Source: Chitinophagaceae bacterium
GTDB lineage: Bacteria; Bacteroidota; Bacteroidia; Chitinophagales; Chitinophagaceae
DNA: 59,390 nt
NCBI GenBank assembly: GCA_019638475.1
Contig: JAHBTR010000006.1
Span: forward strand, 1-59,390
Reading direction: 5' to 3'
How positions within the stretch are numbered: the first letter of the stretch is position 1; each line of letters opens with the position of its first letter. Of the stretch, positions 25,317 through 34,506 are shown in pieces. The notes under the pieces are model-generated. The model made no database searches. It saw only the letters and a program-made list of their open reading frames with translations, and was not told the origin of the DNA. The position numbers and the translations under genes were made by a program.

Positions 25317-25343
25317 GAAGTGTGCGACGCAACGGAACGTTGA
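25317..25343 (+). repeat. dispersed repeat family F copy upstream of folE
   Basis: AAGTGTGCGACGCAACGG followed by AACGTTGA. Shares its first 16 bases with 7629-7644 upstream of purL. Confidence 0.55.
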
Positions 25344-25419
25344 GTAAAGTTTTTTGTGCCGATAACATAAAAATATTTTACTTTACTAACGTGTAAAAAG
25401 AAAAAACGACATTTTTTGT

Positions 25420-26145
25420 ATGAAAAGAAAAGAAACATTGGTAAATATTAGGCTTAATGCAGAAAAAAATAAGATAGAATTAAGCGATGTAGTGATTGAT
25501 GAAATGGGCAATGAGCATATAAGTACCAGCATTGATACCCCTATGCGTAGTGATGCTTTTGAAATGACAGATGCAGAAAAAATAGCTGCTATTGAAAAGC
25601 ATTTTATAGGCATTATGAACATTTTAGGACTTGACTTAACTGATGATAGCCTTAGAGGCACACCTAAACGTGTGGCTAAAATGTATGTACAAGAAATTTT
25701 TGCTGGCTTGCATCCTGCTAATAAACCAAGTGTTACTTTGTTTGACAACAAGTTTGGCTATAAAGAAATGTTGGTAGAAAAAAATATTTCTTTTTACAGT
25801 AGTTGTGAGCATCATTTTGTGCCTTTTGCAGGTAAGGCTCATGTAGCATATATAAGTAGTGGTAAAGTAATAGGATTGAGTAAGCTAAATAGAATAGTAA
25901 AATATTTTTCTAAAAGACCACAAGTGCAAGAACGCCTTACTATACAAATAGGCAAAGAGTTGCAAAAAGTTTTGAATACAGATGATGTGGCTGTTATTTT
26001 AGATGCTAAACATTTGTGTGTAGCAAGTAGAGGTATAGAAGATGATGCAAGTAGTACTGTTACTGCATTTTATGGTGGTGCATTTAATGAAGAAGAAAAG
26101 AAAACAGAATTTTTAAAATATATTGATTTTAAAATAGGATTATAA
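25420..26145 (+). CDS. folE: GTP cyclohydrolase I
   Basis: Converts GTP to 7,8-dihydroneopterin triphosphate, the first step of folate synthesis. The conserved C-terminal two thirds (about residues 60-235) includes DDSLRGTPKRVAKMY, SSCEHHFVPFAGKAHVAYI with the zinc-binding Cys and His, RPQVQERLTIQI, and KHLCVASRGIED with the second zinc Cys. The N-terminal 55 residues are variable, as usual; the 241 aa length is at the long end. It is convergent with pyrH, whose stop is 9 bp away. A family F repeat lies 77-103 nt upstream of the start. Confidence 0.95.
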   Translation: MKRKETLVNIRLNAEKNKIELSDVVIDEMGNEHISTSIDTPMRSDAFEMTDAEKIAAIEKHFIGIMNILGLDLTDDSLRGTPKRVAKMYVQEIFAGLHPANKPSVTLFDNKFGYKEMLVEKNISFYSSCEHHFVPFAGKAHVAYISSGKVIGLSKLNRIVKYFSKRPQVQERLTIQIGKELQKVLNTDDVAVILDAKHLCVASRGIEDDASSTVTAFYGGAFNEEEKKTEFLKYIDFKIGL

Positions 26146-26153
26146 GTTTGGTA

Positions 26154-26867
26154 TTAACGAACCAATGTACCAACATTTAAACCTTGTACTACACTTAATA
26201 AATTGCCAGGTTGATTCATGTTAAAAACAATAATGGGTAATTTGTTTTCCATACATAGTGTAAAAGCAGTCATATCCATTACTTTCAGGTTTTTAGAAAT
26301 ACATTCTTGAAAACTGAGTTTGCCATATTTGGTAGCAGAGGGGTCTTTTTCTGGGTCTGTATTATAAATACCATCTACACGGGTACCTTTTAAAATAACA
26401 TCTGCTTTCATTTCTATAGCTCTTAAACTTCCTGCAGTATCTGTAGTAAAATATGGATTGCCAGTACCTGCACCAAAAATTACTACACGCCCTTTTTCTA
26501 AATGTCTTAATGCTTTTCTTCTAATATAAGGCTCTGCTACTTGCTCCATATTAATAGCACTTTGTAAACGTGTGTACACACCAATTTTTTCAAGCATTGC
26601 TTGCATTGCCATAGCATTAATAACAGTAGCCAACATTCCCATATAATCTCCATGAGCACGTTCAATACCACTATCTGCTTCATTCATACCTCTATATATA
26701 TTGCCTCCTCCAATAACAATGGCTACTTGTACACCAAGATTAATAACTTCTTTTATATCATAAGCATATTGCTCAATAACTTTTGGGTCAAACGGGTCGC
26801 CTGAATTTTTTCCTAATAATGCTTCACCAGATAGTTTTAATAATACTCTTTTGTATTTGGGCAACAT
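26154..26867 (-). CDS. pyrH: UMP kinase
   Basis: Phosphorylates UMP to UDP; feeds pyrimidine nucleotides to pyrG, which is also in this window. The 237-aa amino-acid-kinase fold shows [15 protein letters not shown] at the N-terminus, [27 protein letters not shown] and [13 protein letters not shown]. The start is placed at 26867 (MLPKYKR), because an upstream ATG at 26888 adds seven unconserved residues. In many bacteria frr follows pyrH directly; here frr is 8.5 kb further along the same strand. Confidence 0.96.
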   Translation of the reverse strand: MLPKYKRVLLKLSGEALLGKNSGDPFDPKVIEQYAYDIKEVINLGVQVAIVIGGGNIYRGMNEADSGIERAHGDYMGMLATVINAMAMQAMLEKIGVYTRLQSAINMEQVAEPYIRRKALRHLEKGRVVIFGAGTGNPYFTTDTAGSLRAIEMKADVILKGTRVDGIYNTDPEKDPSATKYGKLSFQECISKNLKVMDMTAFTLCMENKLPIIVFNMNQPGNLLSVVQGLNVGTLVR

Positions 26868-27145
26868 GGTTATATATTTTGTATGCAAATAACCACATTT
26901 TTTATTATGTAGCCAACAGTAAAATGGTATATATATTATTCTTTACAGTAAAGTGCAGTTATTAAAGGGTATTTATATAGCGTAGTTTTACTAAAAAAAG
27001 AGTCGTATTATTTCTTTTTTTGAATAAAAAGGTAAAAAAAATTCTGTTTACATAATAGAAACACATTTTATGTCGTTATACAGTTACTACAATTTATTGA
27101 ACAAGTAGTTTGTAGTATTTTTAAAATATCCAATATCATTATTCT

Positions 27146-28141
27146 ATGAAATTCAATTTCTACACGCTATTAATGCGTTGGTCTTTTTGCAGTATAGTTA
27201 TATTGCAAGCCACATTAGTAAATGCCCAAATTTATTATTCAGATTTTGTAAGAAGCGATAGGCAATGGGAGTTTGATGTAAATGTAGGTCCTACCAATTT
27301 TTTAGGAGATGTTGGTGGAGGAAAAGGAAAAGGTACTTTATTTCTTAAAGATATTAATGTAGCATCTACCAATTTCTTTTATGGTGCAAATGTTACTTAT
27401 TATCCTAATCAATGGTTGGGCATAAGAGGTAGTTTTAATATGGGTAAACTTTCTGGATTTGATAGTTTAATTAAAAATCAGGGTTCGGCAGAAAGAGATA
27501 GAAAAAATAGAAACTTGGGTTTTAGAAGTAACATTACAGAAGTAAATGTATCTTTTGAAGTATATCCTACAGCTTATTTTGTAAGAAAAGAAAGTTTTTT
27601 CAATAATAAACTTCGTCCTTATTTTACTGTTGGCGTAGGAGCATTTTATTTTAATCCTCAAGGTATTTATGAATCGCCCAATGGTACTAAGCAATGGGTA
27701 GATTTAAGACCATTAAGATTAGAAGGGCAAGGAATGGAAGAATATCCTAATAGAAAAGAGTATTCAAATATTGCCTTTCAAATACCATTTGGTTTTGGTA
27801 TAAAATATTTCTTTAACGAAAAATGGTATTTAGCAGCCGAATTAATGCAACGTTATACATTTACAGATTATGTAGATGATGTAAGTAAAACGTATATTGA
27901 CCCAACATTGTTTAAAAAATATTTACCTAAAGACCAAGTACAGGTAGCAGAACAAATGATGTTTAAAAGAGCATTGGTAATGAATAACAGACCAGTAACT
28001 GAGTTTGTTGGGAAAAACAGAGGCGATGCGTCTAATAATGATTATTATTTATCAGTATTTTTCAAAGTAGGCTTTCGTTTTGGTGCAAGAGATACAGATA
28101 TGAGTTGCCCTACTAATAGAGGTAGAAGAAGTTATTATTAA
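27146..28141 (+). CDS. outer-membrane beta-barrel protein (DUF6089-like)
   Basis: A 331-aa exported protein with a signal peptide ending at VNAQ (about 27) and amphipathic strands of an outer-membrane barrel (WEFDVNVGPTNFLGDVGG, FFYGANVTYYPNQWLGIRGSFNMGKLSG, LRPYFTVGVGAFYFNPQG, FGFGIKYFFNEKWYLAAEL). The pattern resembles the DUF6089 family of Bacteroidota porin-like proteins; no substrate is known. The C-terminus (GVGFRFGARD followed by a polar tail) is consistent with a terminal strand. It stands alone on the plus strand, between divergent pyrH and convergent pdxA. Confidence 0.65.
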   Translation: MKFNFYTLLMRWSFCSIVILQATLVNAQIYYSDFVRSDRQWEFDVNVGPTNFLGDVGGGKGKGTLFLKDINVASTNFFYGANVTYYPNQWLGIRGSFNMGKLSGFDSLIKNQGSAERDRKNRNLGFRSNITEVNVSFEVYPTAYFVRKESFFNNKLRPYFTVGVGAFYFNPQGIYESPNGTKQWVDLRPLRLEGQGMEEYPNRKEYSNIAFQIPFGFGIKYFFNEKWYLAAELMQRYTFTDYVDDVSKTYIDPTLFKKYLPKDQVQVAEQMMFKRALVMNNRPVTEFVGKNRGDASNNDYYLSVFFKVGFRFGARDTDMSCPTNRGRRSYY

Positions 28142-28192
28142 TAGAAAAAATAAAGAGGCTTGTTGTTTGTATAGTATATATATAGGTTAAGA

Positions 28193-28223
28193 AAAAACAC
28201 TATCTGAGAATGATAGTGTTTTT
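28193..28223. terminator. bidirectional terminator between the barrel gene and pdxA
   Basis: AAAAACACTATC (28193-28204) and GATAGTGTTTTT (28212-28223) are perfect complements. A-run on one side and T-run on the other allow termination in both directions. Confidence 0.8.
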
Positions 28224-28228
28224 ATTGT

Positions 28229-28244
28229 ATGCTTTCGGTATTAT
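28229..28244 (-). repeat. family G partial copy
   Basis: On the minus strand AATAATACCGAAAGCA matches the core found at 537-560. It overlaps the end of pdxA by four bases. Confidence 0.35.
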
Positions 28245-29326
28245 TCTTCCATTTTATCGTCTGTAATATTGGCAAATAATTTTGCACTTAATTTTTTCAA
28301 TGGATTTTTTCTCATTTCTTCAAAGCCATTTCTTCTTCTTACAATATCTATAGCTTCATAAATAGATACTAAAAAAGAATGATGGTCTGCTTTTCCTTTT
28401 CCTGCAATGTCAAAAGCAGTGCCATGGTCTGGGCTTGTTCTTACTACAGGCAATCCTGCTGTATAATTAACACCTTCTCCAATAGCCAAAGATTTAAAAG
28501 GAATAAGCCCTTGGTCGTGATACATAGCTAATACAGCATCAAACCTTTGATACTGACCTCTTGCAAAAAAAGAATCTGCACTATAAGGACCAAAAACCAT
28601 CATTTGTTGTTTTGCTTCTCTAATAGCTGGTTTAATAATTTCATCTTCTTCTTGTCCTATTAATCCACCATCGCCTGCATGAGGATTAAGTCCTAAAACG
28701 GCTATTAATGGTTTAATGATACCAAAATCTTTTTGTAAGCTATTGTTGATAATATGTAGTTTACTAATAATATTTTCGTTGGTAATATTTTTTGCAATAT
28801 TGGCTATTGATACATGTTCTGTTACAAGCCCTACTCTTAAATTTTCTGCTACCATAAGCATAGCAACATCTTTAACACCAAAAATATCTTTCAAATAAGG
28901 TGTATGACCTGTGTATTTGAATTGTTCGCTATAAATATTTTTTTTATGTATTGGTGCTGTAACTAAGGCACTTATTTTTCCCTCTTTGAGTGCTTCTGTT
29001 GCTTTTTGTAAAGATATTAAAGCATATTTACCTCCCGTTTCATTTAGTTGTCCTGGTGTTATGCTTACTTCCTCTTCCCAACAGTTAAAAACATTTACTT
29101 GCTTAGTATTTAATCTTTGAAAATCTTTACAACTGGTATAAGAAAAATTAATGTCGGGTAAACTTTTACGATAAAAGTTGATACTCTTATTACTAGCAAA
29201 AATGACAGGTGTACATATTTCTAAAATTCTGTTATCGTGTAATGAACGAATAATTAATTCAATACCTATTCCATTTATATCACCACAAGAAAATCCTATT
29301 ACTGGTTTTTGCAATTCACTATTCAT
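28241..29326 (-). CDS. pdxA: 4-hydroxythreonine-4-phosphate dehydrogenase
   Basis: Oxidises 4-phosphohydroxy-L-threonine in pyridoxal phosphate synthesis. Metal-binding His residues lie in YTGHTPYL (about 140) and MYHDQGLIPFK (about 270), with the third in HGTAFDIAGKGKADHHS (about 300-316). GLNPHAGDGGLIG and TSPDHGTAFD are family signatures. The 361 aa length exceeds the usual 330 by the C-terminal tail (RKNPLKKLSAKLF...). The upstream rlmN is on the same strand 43 bp away, so the two may be cotranscribed. Confidence 0.94.
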   Translation of the reverse strand: MNSELQKPVIGFSCGDINGIGIELIIRSLHDNRILEICTPVIFASNKSINFYRKSLPDINFSYTSCKDFQRLNTKQVNVFNCWEEEVSITPGQLNETGGKYALISLQKATEALKEGKISALVTAPIHKKNIYSEQFKYTGHTPYLKDIFGVKDVAMLMVAENLRVGLVTEHVSIANIAKNITNENIISKLHIINNSLQKDFGIIKPLIAVLGLNPHAGDGGLIGQEEDEIIKPAIREAKQQMMVFGPYSADSFFARGQYQRFDAVLAMYHDQGLIPFKSLAIGEGVNYTAGLPVVRTSPDHGTAFDIAGKGKADHHSFLVSIYEAIDIVRRRNGFEEMRKNPLKKLSAKLFANITDDKMEE

Positions 29327-29369
29327 GCTATTGTTTTATTTTAAAGCGAAAATAAATTTATTTTCTATA

Positions 29370-30401
29370 TCAACCTTTATTAGCTAATTGTCCACAAGCT
29401 GCATCAATATCTTTTCCTCTGCTACGCCTTAGTCTTGCATTTACCTTTTTACTTTCTAAGTATTTCATAAAGTTTTCTGTAACTGCTTCATCTGGCTTTT
29501 GAAAAGGAGCTTTATCAATAGGGTTGTATTCAATAATATTAACAAGGTCTATGGGTATTTGTCTATATAATTTTACTAATTCATCAGCATCTTTTTGTGT
29601 GTCGTTAAAATTTTTGAATAAAATATATTCAAAAGTTATTTCATTGCCTGTTTGTTGGTAAAAATAGTTTAAAGCCTCTGTAAGAGCTTTAATATTGTTG
29701 CTTTCATTGATAGGCATTATTTCACTACGTTTTTTATCGTTAGCAGCATGAAGGCTTAATGCTAATTTGAAACGTACTTTATCATCGCCCAATTTTTTAA
29801 TCATTTTTGCAATACCTACGGTAGAAACAGTAATTCTTCTGGGACTCATAAATAAACCATCTTCTGCACTAATACGTTCTATAGCTTTTAATAAATTTTT
29901 ATAATTTAACAATGGTTCTCCCATACCCATAAAAACTATATTGGTTAATTTTTGTTGGTATATTTTTTCGCTTTGCTGATTAATTAAAACTACTTCATCA
30001 TAAATTTCATCAAAGGTTAAATTTCTAATACCACCCATATACCCTGTAGCACAAAATGTGCAGCCCATACTACAACCTACTTGAGATGATACACAAGCTG
30101 TTTTTCTTTCATCGGTAGGTATTAAAACGCCTTCTACTTTTTGATTGTCGTAAGCCTTAAACCTGCATTTTATAGTGCCATCTTCGCTATATTGGGTTAT
30201 ATCTGTTTGTAGTGCAGGCAAAGTAAATTGTGTAGCCAATTTTTGACGAAGTTCTTTACTAAGGTTTGTCATTTCATCAAAGCTATGAGCATGTTTTTGC
30301 CAAAGCCACTCCCATACTTGTTTTGCTCTAAATTTTTTTTCGCCTATTTGTAAAAAATGATGTTCAATATCGTTATAAGATAAATGCCTAATATTTTGCA
30401 T
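29370..30401 (-). CDS. rlmN: dual-specificity 23S rRNA/tRNA adenine-C2 methyltransferase
   Basis: Radical-SAM enzyme methylating A2503 of 23S rRNA and A37 of some tRNAs. The 4Fe-4S-binding CxxxCxxC is in GCSMGCTFCATG (about 117-128); the N-terminal accessory domain includes FRAKQVWEWLW; FMGMGEPLLN is the GEP-like SAM motif, and the C-terminal catalytic Cys is in DAACGQLA. Length 343 aa is normal. On the minus strand a TATCTTTG element (30417-30424) precedes the ATG by 15 nt. Confidence 0.96.
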   Translation of the reverse strand: MQNIRHLSYNDIEHHFLQIGEKKFRAKQVWEWLWQKHAHSFDEMTNLSKELRQKLATQFTLPALQTDITQYSEDGTIKCRFKAYDNQKVEGVLIPTDERKTACVSSQVGCSMGCTFCATGYMGGIRNLTFDEIYDEVVLINQQSEKIYQQKLTNIVFMGMGEPLLNYKNLLKAIERISAEDGLFMSPRRITVSTVGIAKMIKKLGDDKVRFKLALSLHAANDKKRSEIMPINESNNIKALTEALNYFYQQTGNEITFEYILFKNFNDTQKDADELVKLYRQIPIDLVNIIEYNPIDKAPFQKPDEAVTENFMKYLESKKVNARLRRSRGKDIDAACGQLANKG

Positions 30402-30416
30402 AATGGCAAAGATAGG

Positions 30417-30424
30417 TAAACCAA
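30417..30424 (-). promoter_or_regulatory. -7 promoter element (TATCTTTG) of rlmN
   Basis: Exact match to TAnnTTTG; the transcript leader would be only about 10 nt. Confidence 0.4.
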
Positions 30425-30425
30425 A

Positions 30426-30447
30426 CAGCCCCTTGTAAAAGAGGCTG
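30426..30447 (-). terminator. hairpin after the 287-aa gene
   Basis: CAGCCTCTT pairs with AAGGGGCTG on the minus strand (one G-T pair) and is followed by TTTGGTTT. The T tract is weak. Confidence 0.4.
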
Positions 30448-30474
30448 CTGATATTATTGTTTTATATTAAAAAT

Positions 30475-31338
30475 TTAAAACCCTTTAACCAATTTTAAAG
30501 CCTCTGGGTCATAATCTTTTAATATTGTTTTCAAACAGTTTAGCATTACTGGCAAAGTGCCATCACAATGTCTTCTTAATATAGGTCCTAAATAACCACT
30601 ATATATTTCTTCTGAAAAATTAGGAAATTGTTTTCTACTTTTCTCTGTTGGAAATAATTTGTTACGAGCATAATCGCTTTCTTCATAAATATTAAATTCT
30701 TTGCTTATTTTAGCTCTTGTTAAAAAACGAGTTGTTACTTGTGTCCATTCTTGTTTTTCGGTGGTATGTAAATAGCTCATCAGTTTTACAACATCTCTAA
30801 AATATTTTTTGAGTGCAATATTGTATAGTGTTTGATAAGTAATGTTTTCAAACTTTGTACTTGGCTTTGCATATAATTTATCAAATACTGCTTTAACAGC
30901 TTTGGGATTGAAGAAATAAAAAGTTTCTCCTGTTGCCATTTTTATACTTTTTCCTTCTAAAGGAACACCATAAGTTTCAGTAAATCTTTTTTCAAATTCT
31001 TCACTTTGAATATAATAATAATCATTTTCATCTTTACGTTCTATAAAATATTCTACAATAATATAAGAGGGCGGAATGCCAAACCATTTTCTAACAAAAT
31101 ACTTTTCATTAGAGTCATTATCTGAAAATGTAATTACTTTGGTTGTATCTGGAAAATAAGTTTTAATATCTTCTGCAGTATAATAGGTAGGTATATAATC
31201 TGTAAAATAGTTTTTAAAGAAAGCATAACGAGCCTTATTTGGATTAAAATCAACAGCCATAAAAGTAAATGCAGATGCTGAAATAAATAATACAATACTA
31301 AGTATAGTATATATTACAGGATGTTTAAAGTGTTTCAT
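30475..31338 (-). CDS. membrane-anchored protein of unknown function
   Basis: A 287-aa protein with one N-terminal membrane span or uncleaved signal (residues about 8-28, VIYTILSIVLFISASAFTFMAV) and an extracytoplasmic domain rich in Tyr, Phe, Lys and Glu. Repeated aromatic segments (YFPDTTKVITF, PPSYIIVEYF, ETFYFFNPKA) and a C-terminal motif with two cysteines (RRHCDGTLPVMLNCLKTIL, about 258-276) are visible. I do not recognise a family. It stands alone on the minus strand. Confidence 0.6.
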   Translation of the reverse strand: MKHFKHPVIYTILSIVLFISASAFTFMAVDFNPNKARYAFFKNYFTDYIPTYYTAEDIKTYFPDTTKVITFSDNDSNEKYFVRKWFGIPPSYIIVEYFIERKDENDYYYIQSEEFEKRFTETYGVPLEGKSIKMATGETFYFFNPKAVKAVFDKLYAKPSTKFENITYQTLYNIALKKYFRDVVKLMSYLHTTEKQEWTQVTTRFLTRAKISKEFNIYEESDYARNKLFPTEKSRKQFPNFSEEIYSGYLGPILRRHCDGTLPVMLNCLKTILKDYDPEALKLVKGF

Positions 31339-31478
31339 AACAGTTTATTTTTTTATCAAATATATAAATGCTTTTGTAGTGAAGCAATACCCAATCTATG
31401 GTATTTTACTGCAAAAAGGAGCAACTTGGCTGCAACCTTTATATTATACCCTGCGTCTAATAGTAAAAATCCTACATT

Positions 31479-31577
31479 ATGAGAAAAGTTACTTCTACTT
31501 CAAACGATACCAAAGAAATAGCTTATGTAATAATAGGCGTGGTACTTTTAGCTATAAGTTCATTTTTTATACATTAA
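31479..31577 (+). CDS. putative 32-aa single-span membrane peptide
   Basis: An ORF starting MRKVTSTSNDTKEIAY and ending in a membrane-span-like segment VIIGVVLLAISSFFIH with TAA at 31575. It reads as a small membrane peptide with a polar N-terminus. It may be chance. The rest of 31339-31787 holds nothing else recognisable. Confidence 0.3.
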   Translation: MRKVTSTSNDTKEIAYVIIGVVLLAISSFFIH

Positions 31578-31787
31578 AATATTTTTCAATATTTTTAATA
31601 CATTTTAAGCCTTCTTCTCTCTCTTATTCAGTAGGCAATAATTAATTTGCTAAAGCATATTTATTCTTTCTACCTAAGCTCATTTTGGTTACTTTAAAAG
31701 GGTTAAGGAGAGTTTAGTAAATTATTTTTTCAAAAGACCTTTATTTAATCAAAGAAAATTACTTTAACTTTCAGCCAAATTTTTTAT

Positions 31788-33353
31788 ATGGCTACAACAG
31801 AACAATTTATAGAAAAAGTGAATCAAGGCTACACTTTTAAAGGTGAATATGTAAAAATAGGTGTAGGTATGTTAGATGCTAAAGCAGTAAGTGAAGCAAA
31901 TGTGTATTTACCATTTAAAACCATGAACAGACATGGTTTAATAGCTGGTGCAACAGGTACAGGCAAAACAAAAACTTTGCAAGTAATGGCAGAGTGTTTA
32001 AGCGATAACAGCATACCAGTTTTGGTAATGGATATTAAAGGAGATTTTAGTGGTATAGCACAAGCAGGCAGCCCTAATGCTAAAATTACAGAACGCTATG
32101 CTTTATTAAATGAAACATACAATCCTTGTCCTTTTCCTGTAGAGTTTCTTACACTTAGCAATGAAAAAGGGGTAAGGTTAAGAGCTACAGTAACAGAATT
32201 TGGACCTATATTATTAAGCAAAATTTTAGGATTGAATGACACTCAAGGAGGCTTGGTAGCTATTATTTTTAAATATTGCGATGATAATAAATTGCCTTTA
32301 TTAGACTTGAAAGATTTTATAAAAGTATTGCAATATGCAGGTGATGAAGGAAAAGATATTTTAGAAAAAGATTATGGCAAAATATCTACTACAAGTCTTG
32401 GAACTATTTTAAGAAAAGTGATAGAGTTACAACAACAAGGTGCTGACATATTTTTTGGAGAAAGAAGTTTTGAAGTAGAAGATTTAATGAGAATGAATAA
32501 TGAAGGAAAAGGTGTAGTAAACATTTTGCGTGTTACTGATATGCAAAACAGACCTAAACTTTTTTCTACCTTTATGTTGCAGTTATTAGCAGAATTGTAT
32601 GCTGTGTGTCCAGAAGAAGGAGATTTGGATAAACCTAAATTAATATTGTTTATAGATGAGGCACATTTAATATTTCAAGAAGCAAGTAGTGCATTAATGC
32701 AACAAATAGAAACTGTTATAAAACTCATTAGAAGTAAAGGAATTGGTATTTTCTTTTGTACACAAAATCCACAAGATATTCCTGCAAGTATTTTAGCACA
32801 ATTAGGGTTAAAAATACAACATGCTTTAAGAGCATTTACTGCTGCCGATAGAAAAGTAATTAAAACAGCAGCAGAAAATTTTCCAGAAACTGAATTTTAT
32901 ACAACAGAAGATTTACTTACACAATTAGGTATTGGTGAAGCCTTTGTAACGTTACTAAATGAAAAAGGAATTCCTACACCATTGGTGCATACTTTACTTT
33001 GCTCTCCTCGTAGTAGAATGGATGTATTAACAGATGCAGAGATAGATGCTATTATTGCCCAAAGCAGGTTAGTAAAAAAATATAGTGAAGTAATAGATAG
33101 TTATAGTGCTTATGAAATTTTAAATGCCAAATTAGAAGATGCAGCTAAAAGAACACAAGAAGAAACTGAACAAAAAGTAAGAGATAAAGAAGAAGCACAA
33201 ACTACTAAAAAAGAAAAGAAAGAACCAGGTTTTTTTGATAATCCTACTGTAAAACAAATAGGACGCACAGCAGCAAATGTTATTACAAGAAGTTTGCTTG
33301 GGGCTTTAGGCATTAGTTCTACTACAAGGGTAAAAAGAAAAAGTTTGTGGTAG
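31788..33353 (+). CDS. HerA/DUF853-type ATPase
   Basis: A 521-aa P-loop ATPase of the DUF853 family (E. coli YjgR type). The Walker A is GATGTGKTKTLQ (about 53-64), with VMDIKGDFSGIAQ shortly after; the Walker B is LILFIDEAHLIF (about 283-294), and the sensor FFCTQNPQDIP follows. Such proteins belong to the HerA-FtsK superfamily, but their cellular role is unclear. The C-terminus has a Lys/Glu-rich linker (EETEQKVRDKEEAQ) and a basic tail. dapD is convergent, 12 bp away. Confidence 0.88.
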   Translation: MATTEQFIEKVNQGYTFKGEYVKIGVGMLDAKAVSEANVYLPFKTMNRHGLIAGATGTGKTKTLQVMAECLSDNSIPVLVMDIKGDFSGIAQAGSPNAKITERYALLNETYNPCPFPVEFLTLSNEKGVRLRATVTEFGPILLSKILGLNDTQGGLVAIIFKYCDDNKLPLLDLKDFIKVLQYAGDEGKDILEKDYGKISTTSLGTILRKVIELQQQGADIFFGERSFEVEDLMRMNNEGKGVVNILRVTDMQNRPKLFSTFMLQLLAELYAVCPEEGDLDKPKLILFIDEAHLIFQEASSALMQQIETVIKLIRSKGIGIFFCTQNPQDIPASILAQLGLKIQHALRAFTAADRKVIKTAAENFPETEFYTTEDLLTQLGIGEAFVTLLNEKGIPTPLVHTLLCSPRSRMDVLTDAEIDAIIAQSRLVKKYSEVIDSYSAYEILNAKLEDAAKRTQEETEQKVRDKEEAQTTKKEKKEPGFFDNPTVKQIGRTAANVITRSLLGALGISSTTRVKRKSLW

Positions 33354-33365
33354 AAAAATCTTTGG

Positions 33366-34181
33366 TTAAATACTTACATTAAAATCTCTTAAAGCATCGT
33401 TTAAACTTGTTTTTAAATCGGTGCTTTTTTTTCTTTTTCCAATAATTAAAGCACAGCCAACACCAAACTCTCCAGCAGGAAATTTTTTATGGTATGTGCC
33501 AGGTATAACAACACTTCTTGCAGGAACTCTTCCTTTCATTTCAATAGGAGCATTGCCACTAACATCAATAATTTTAGTAGATTGTGTAAGTACTACATTT
33601 GCACCTAATACAACTTCTTTTTCTACTATTACACCTTCTACAACTATACAACGACTACCTATAAAACAACCATCTTCTATAATTACAGGACTTGCTTGTA
33701 AAGGTTCTAATACTCCACCAATTCCAACACCTCCACTCAAATGAACTCCTTTACCTATTTGAGCACAACTACCAACAGTAGCCCAAGTATCTACCATAGT
33801 GCCTTCATCTACATAAGCACCAATATTTACATAGCTTGGCATTAAAACCACATTTTTTGCTAAGTAAGCACCATAACGTGCTACAGCATGTGGCACAGCC
33901 CTCACACCTAATGAAGCATAATTTTTTTTCAATAACATTTTATCATAAAATTCAAAAGGGTTTACATCCCAAGTTTGCATTTGTTGAATAGAAAAATATA
34001 AAAGTATGGCTTGTTTTACCCATTCATTTACTTGCCATTTTCCTTCTTCTATTGGAGAGGCTGTTCTTAATGTTCCTTTATCTATTGCTTCTATTACAGC
34101 TTTTACGGAATCGCTATATTTTGTTTCTTTTAGTAAATCTCTGTTTGTCCATGCTTCAATAATTAATTGCTGTAAATGCAT
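33366..34181 (-). CDS. dapD: tetrahydrodipicolinate N-succinyltransferase
   Basis: Catalyses the succinyl-CoA-dependent step of the succinylase branch of lysine and diaminopimelate synthesis. The 271-aa protein has an N-terminal helical domain (1-95) and a left-handed beta-helix (about 100-230) with hexapeptide turns; VDEGTMVDTWATVGSCAQIGK and GGVGIGGVLEPLQASPVIIED are family signatures. The C-terminal cap is VGCALIIGKRKKSTDLKT. The accessory patch begins directly upstream. Confidence 0.95.
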   Translation of the reverse strand: MHLQQLIIEAWTNRDLLKETKYSDSVKAVIEAIDKGTLRTASPIEEGKWQVNEWVKQAILLYFSIQQMQTWDVNPFEFYDKMLLKKNYASLGVRAVPHAVARYGAYLAKNVVLMPSYVNIGAYVDEGTMVDTWATVGSCAQIGKGVHLSGGVGIGGVLEPLQASPVIIEDGCFIGSRCIVVEGVIVEKEVVLGANVVLTQSTKIIDVSGNAPIEMKGRVPARSVVIPGTYHKKFPAGEFGVGCALIIGKRKKSTDLKTSLNDALRDFNVSI

Positions 34182-34229
34182 ATTGTTAGTTTTAAGCGAA
34201 AGTAAATAAACTTATTTCAACTACCATTT

Positions 34230-34290
34230 TCGTTTTCAGGTTTAGTTTTTTTCGGATTTTGTTTTTAGAATTTCAGATTTTCTTAAGACA
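34230..34290 (-). repeat. family A-like degenerate copy
   Basis: Minus-strand sequence with the AAAATCTGAAATTCTAAAAA tract of family A, interrupted and partial. It precedes the family B copy. Stretch 34182-34639 is entirely repeats, with no gene before 34640. Confidence 0.5.
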
Positions 34291-34295
34291 ACCTT

Positions 34296-34374
34296 GCTAT
34301 GGTATGTGTCTGCACGTACCATAATATTAAAATTAGTGTTTCGTGAAGACACGAAACATGGCTGTGGTATTTTG
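34296..34374 (+). repeat. family B double hairpin, copy 1
   Basis: Two hairpins: ATGGTATGTG/CACGTACCAT and TGTTTCGTG/CACGAAACA around AAGA. A second copy at 55028-55106 differs at about seven of 90 positions. Both are followed by the inverted family A core. Confidence 0.75.
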
Positions 34375-34505
34375 TAGATTTTGTGTAAACTTATTTTAGG
34401 ATTTAGGACAAGACAAGGTTTCGGATTTCATTTTTTTAGAATTTAGTTTTTTCTTTTTTTAGTTTTTCTTTTCGGATTTCGTTTTTAGAATTTCGGATTT
34501 TCTTA
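34375..34505 (-). repeat. family A repeat, inverted copy
   Basis: Reverse complement of the 24949-25092 unit: it contains the core TTGTCCTAAA and the long A-rich tail with AAATCCGAAATTCTAAAAA. Orientation is opposite to 24949. Confidence 0.7.
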
Positions 34506-34506
34506 G

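Noticed and set aside
31379..31645. 88-aa plus-strand ORF upstream of the HerA-like gene
   Set aside because: No signal or motif; a shorter ORF in another frame (31479-31577) looks more protein-like, and even that is uncertain.
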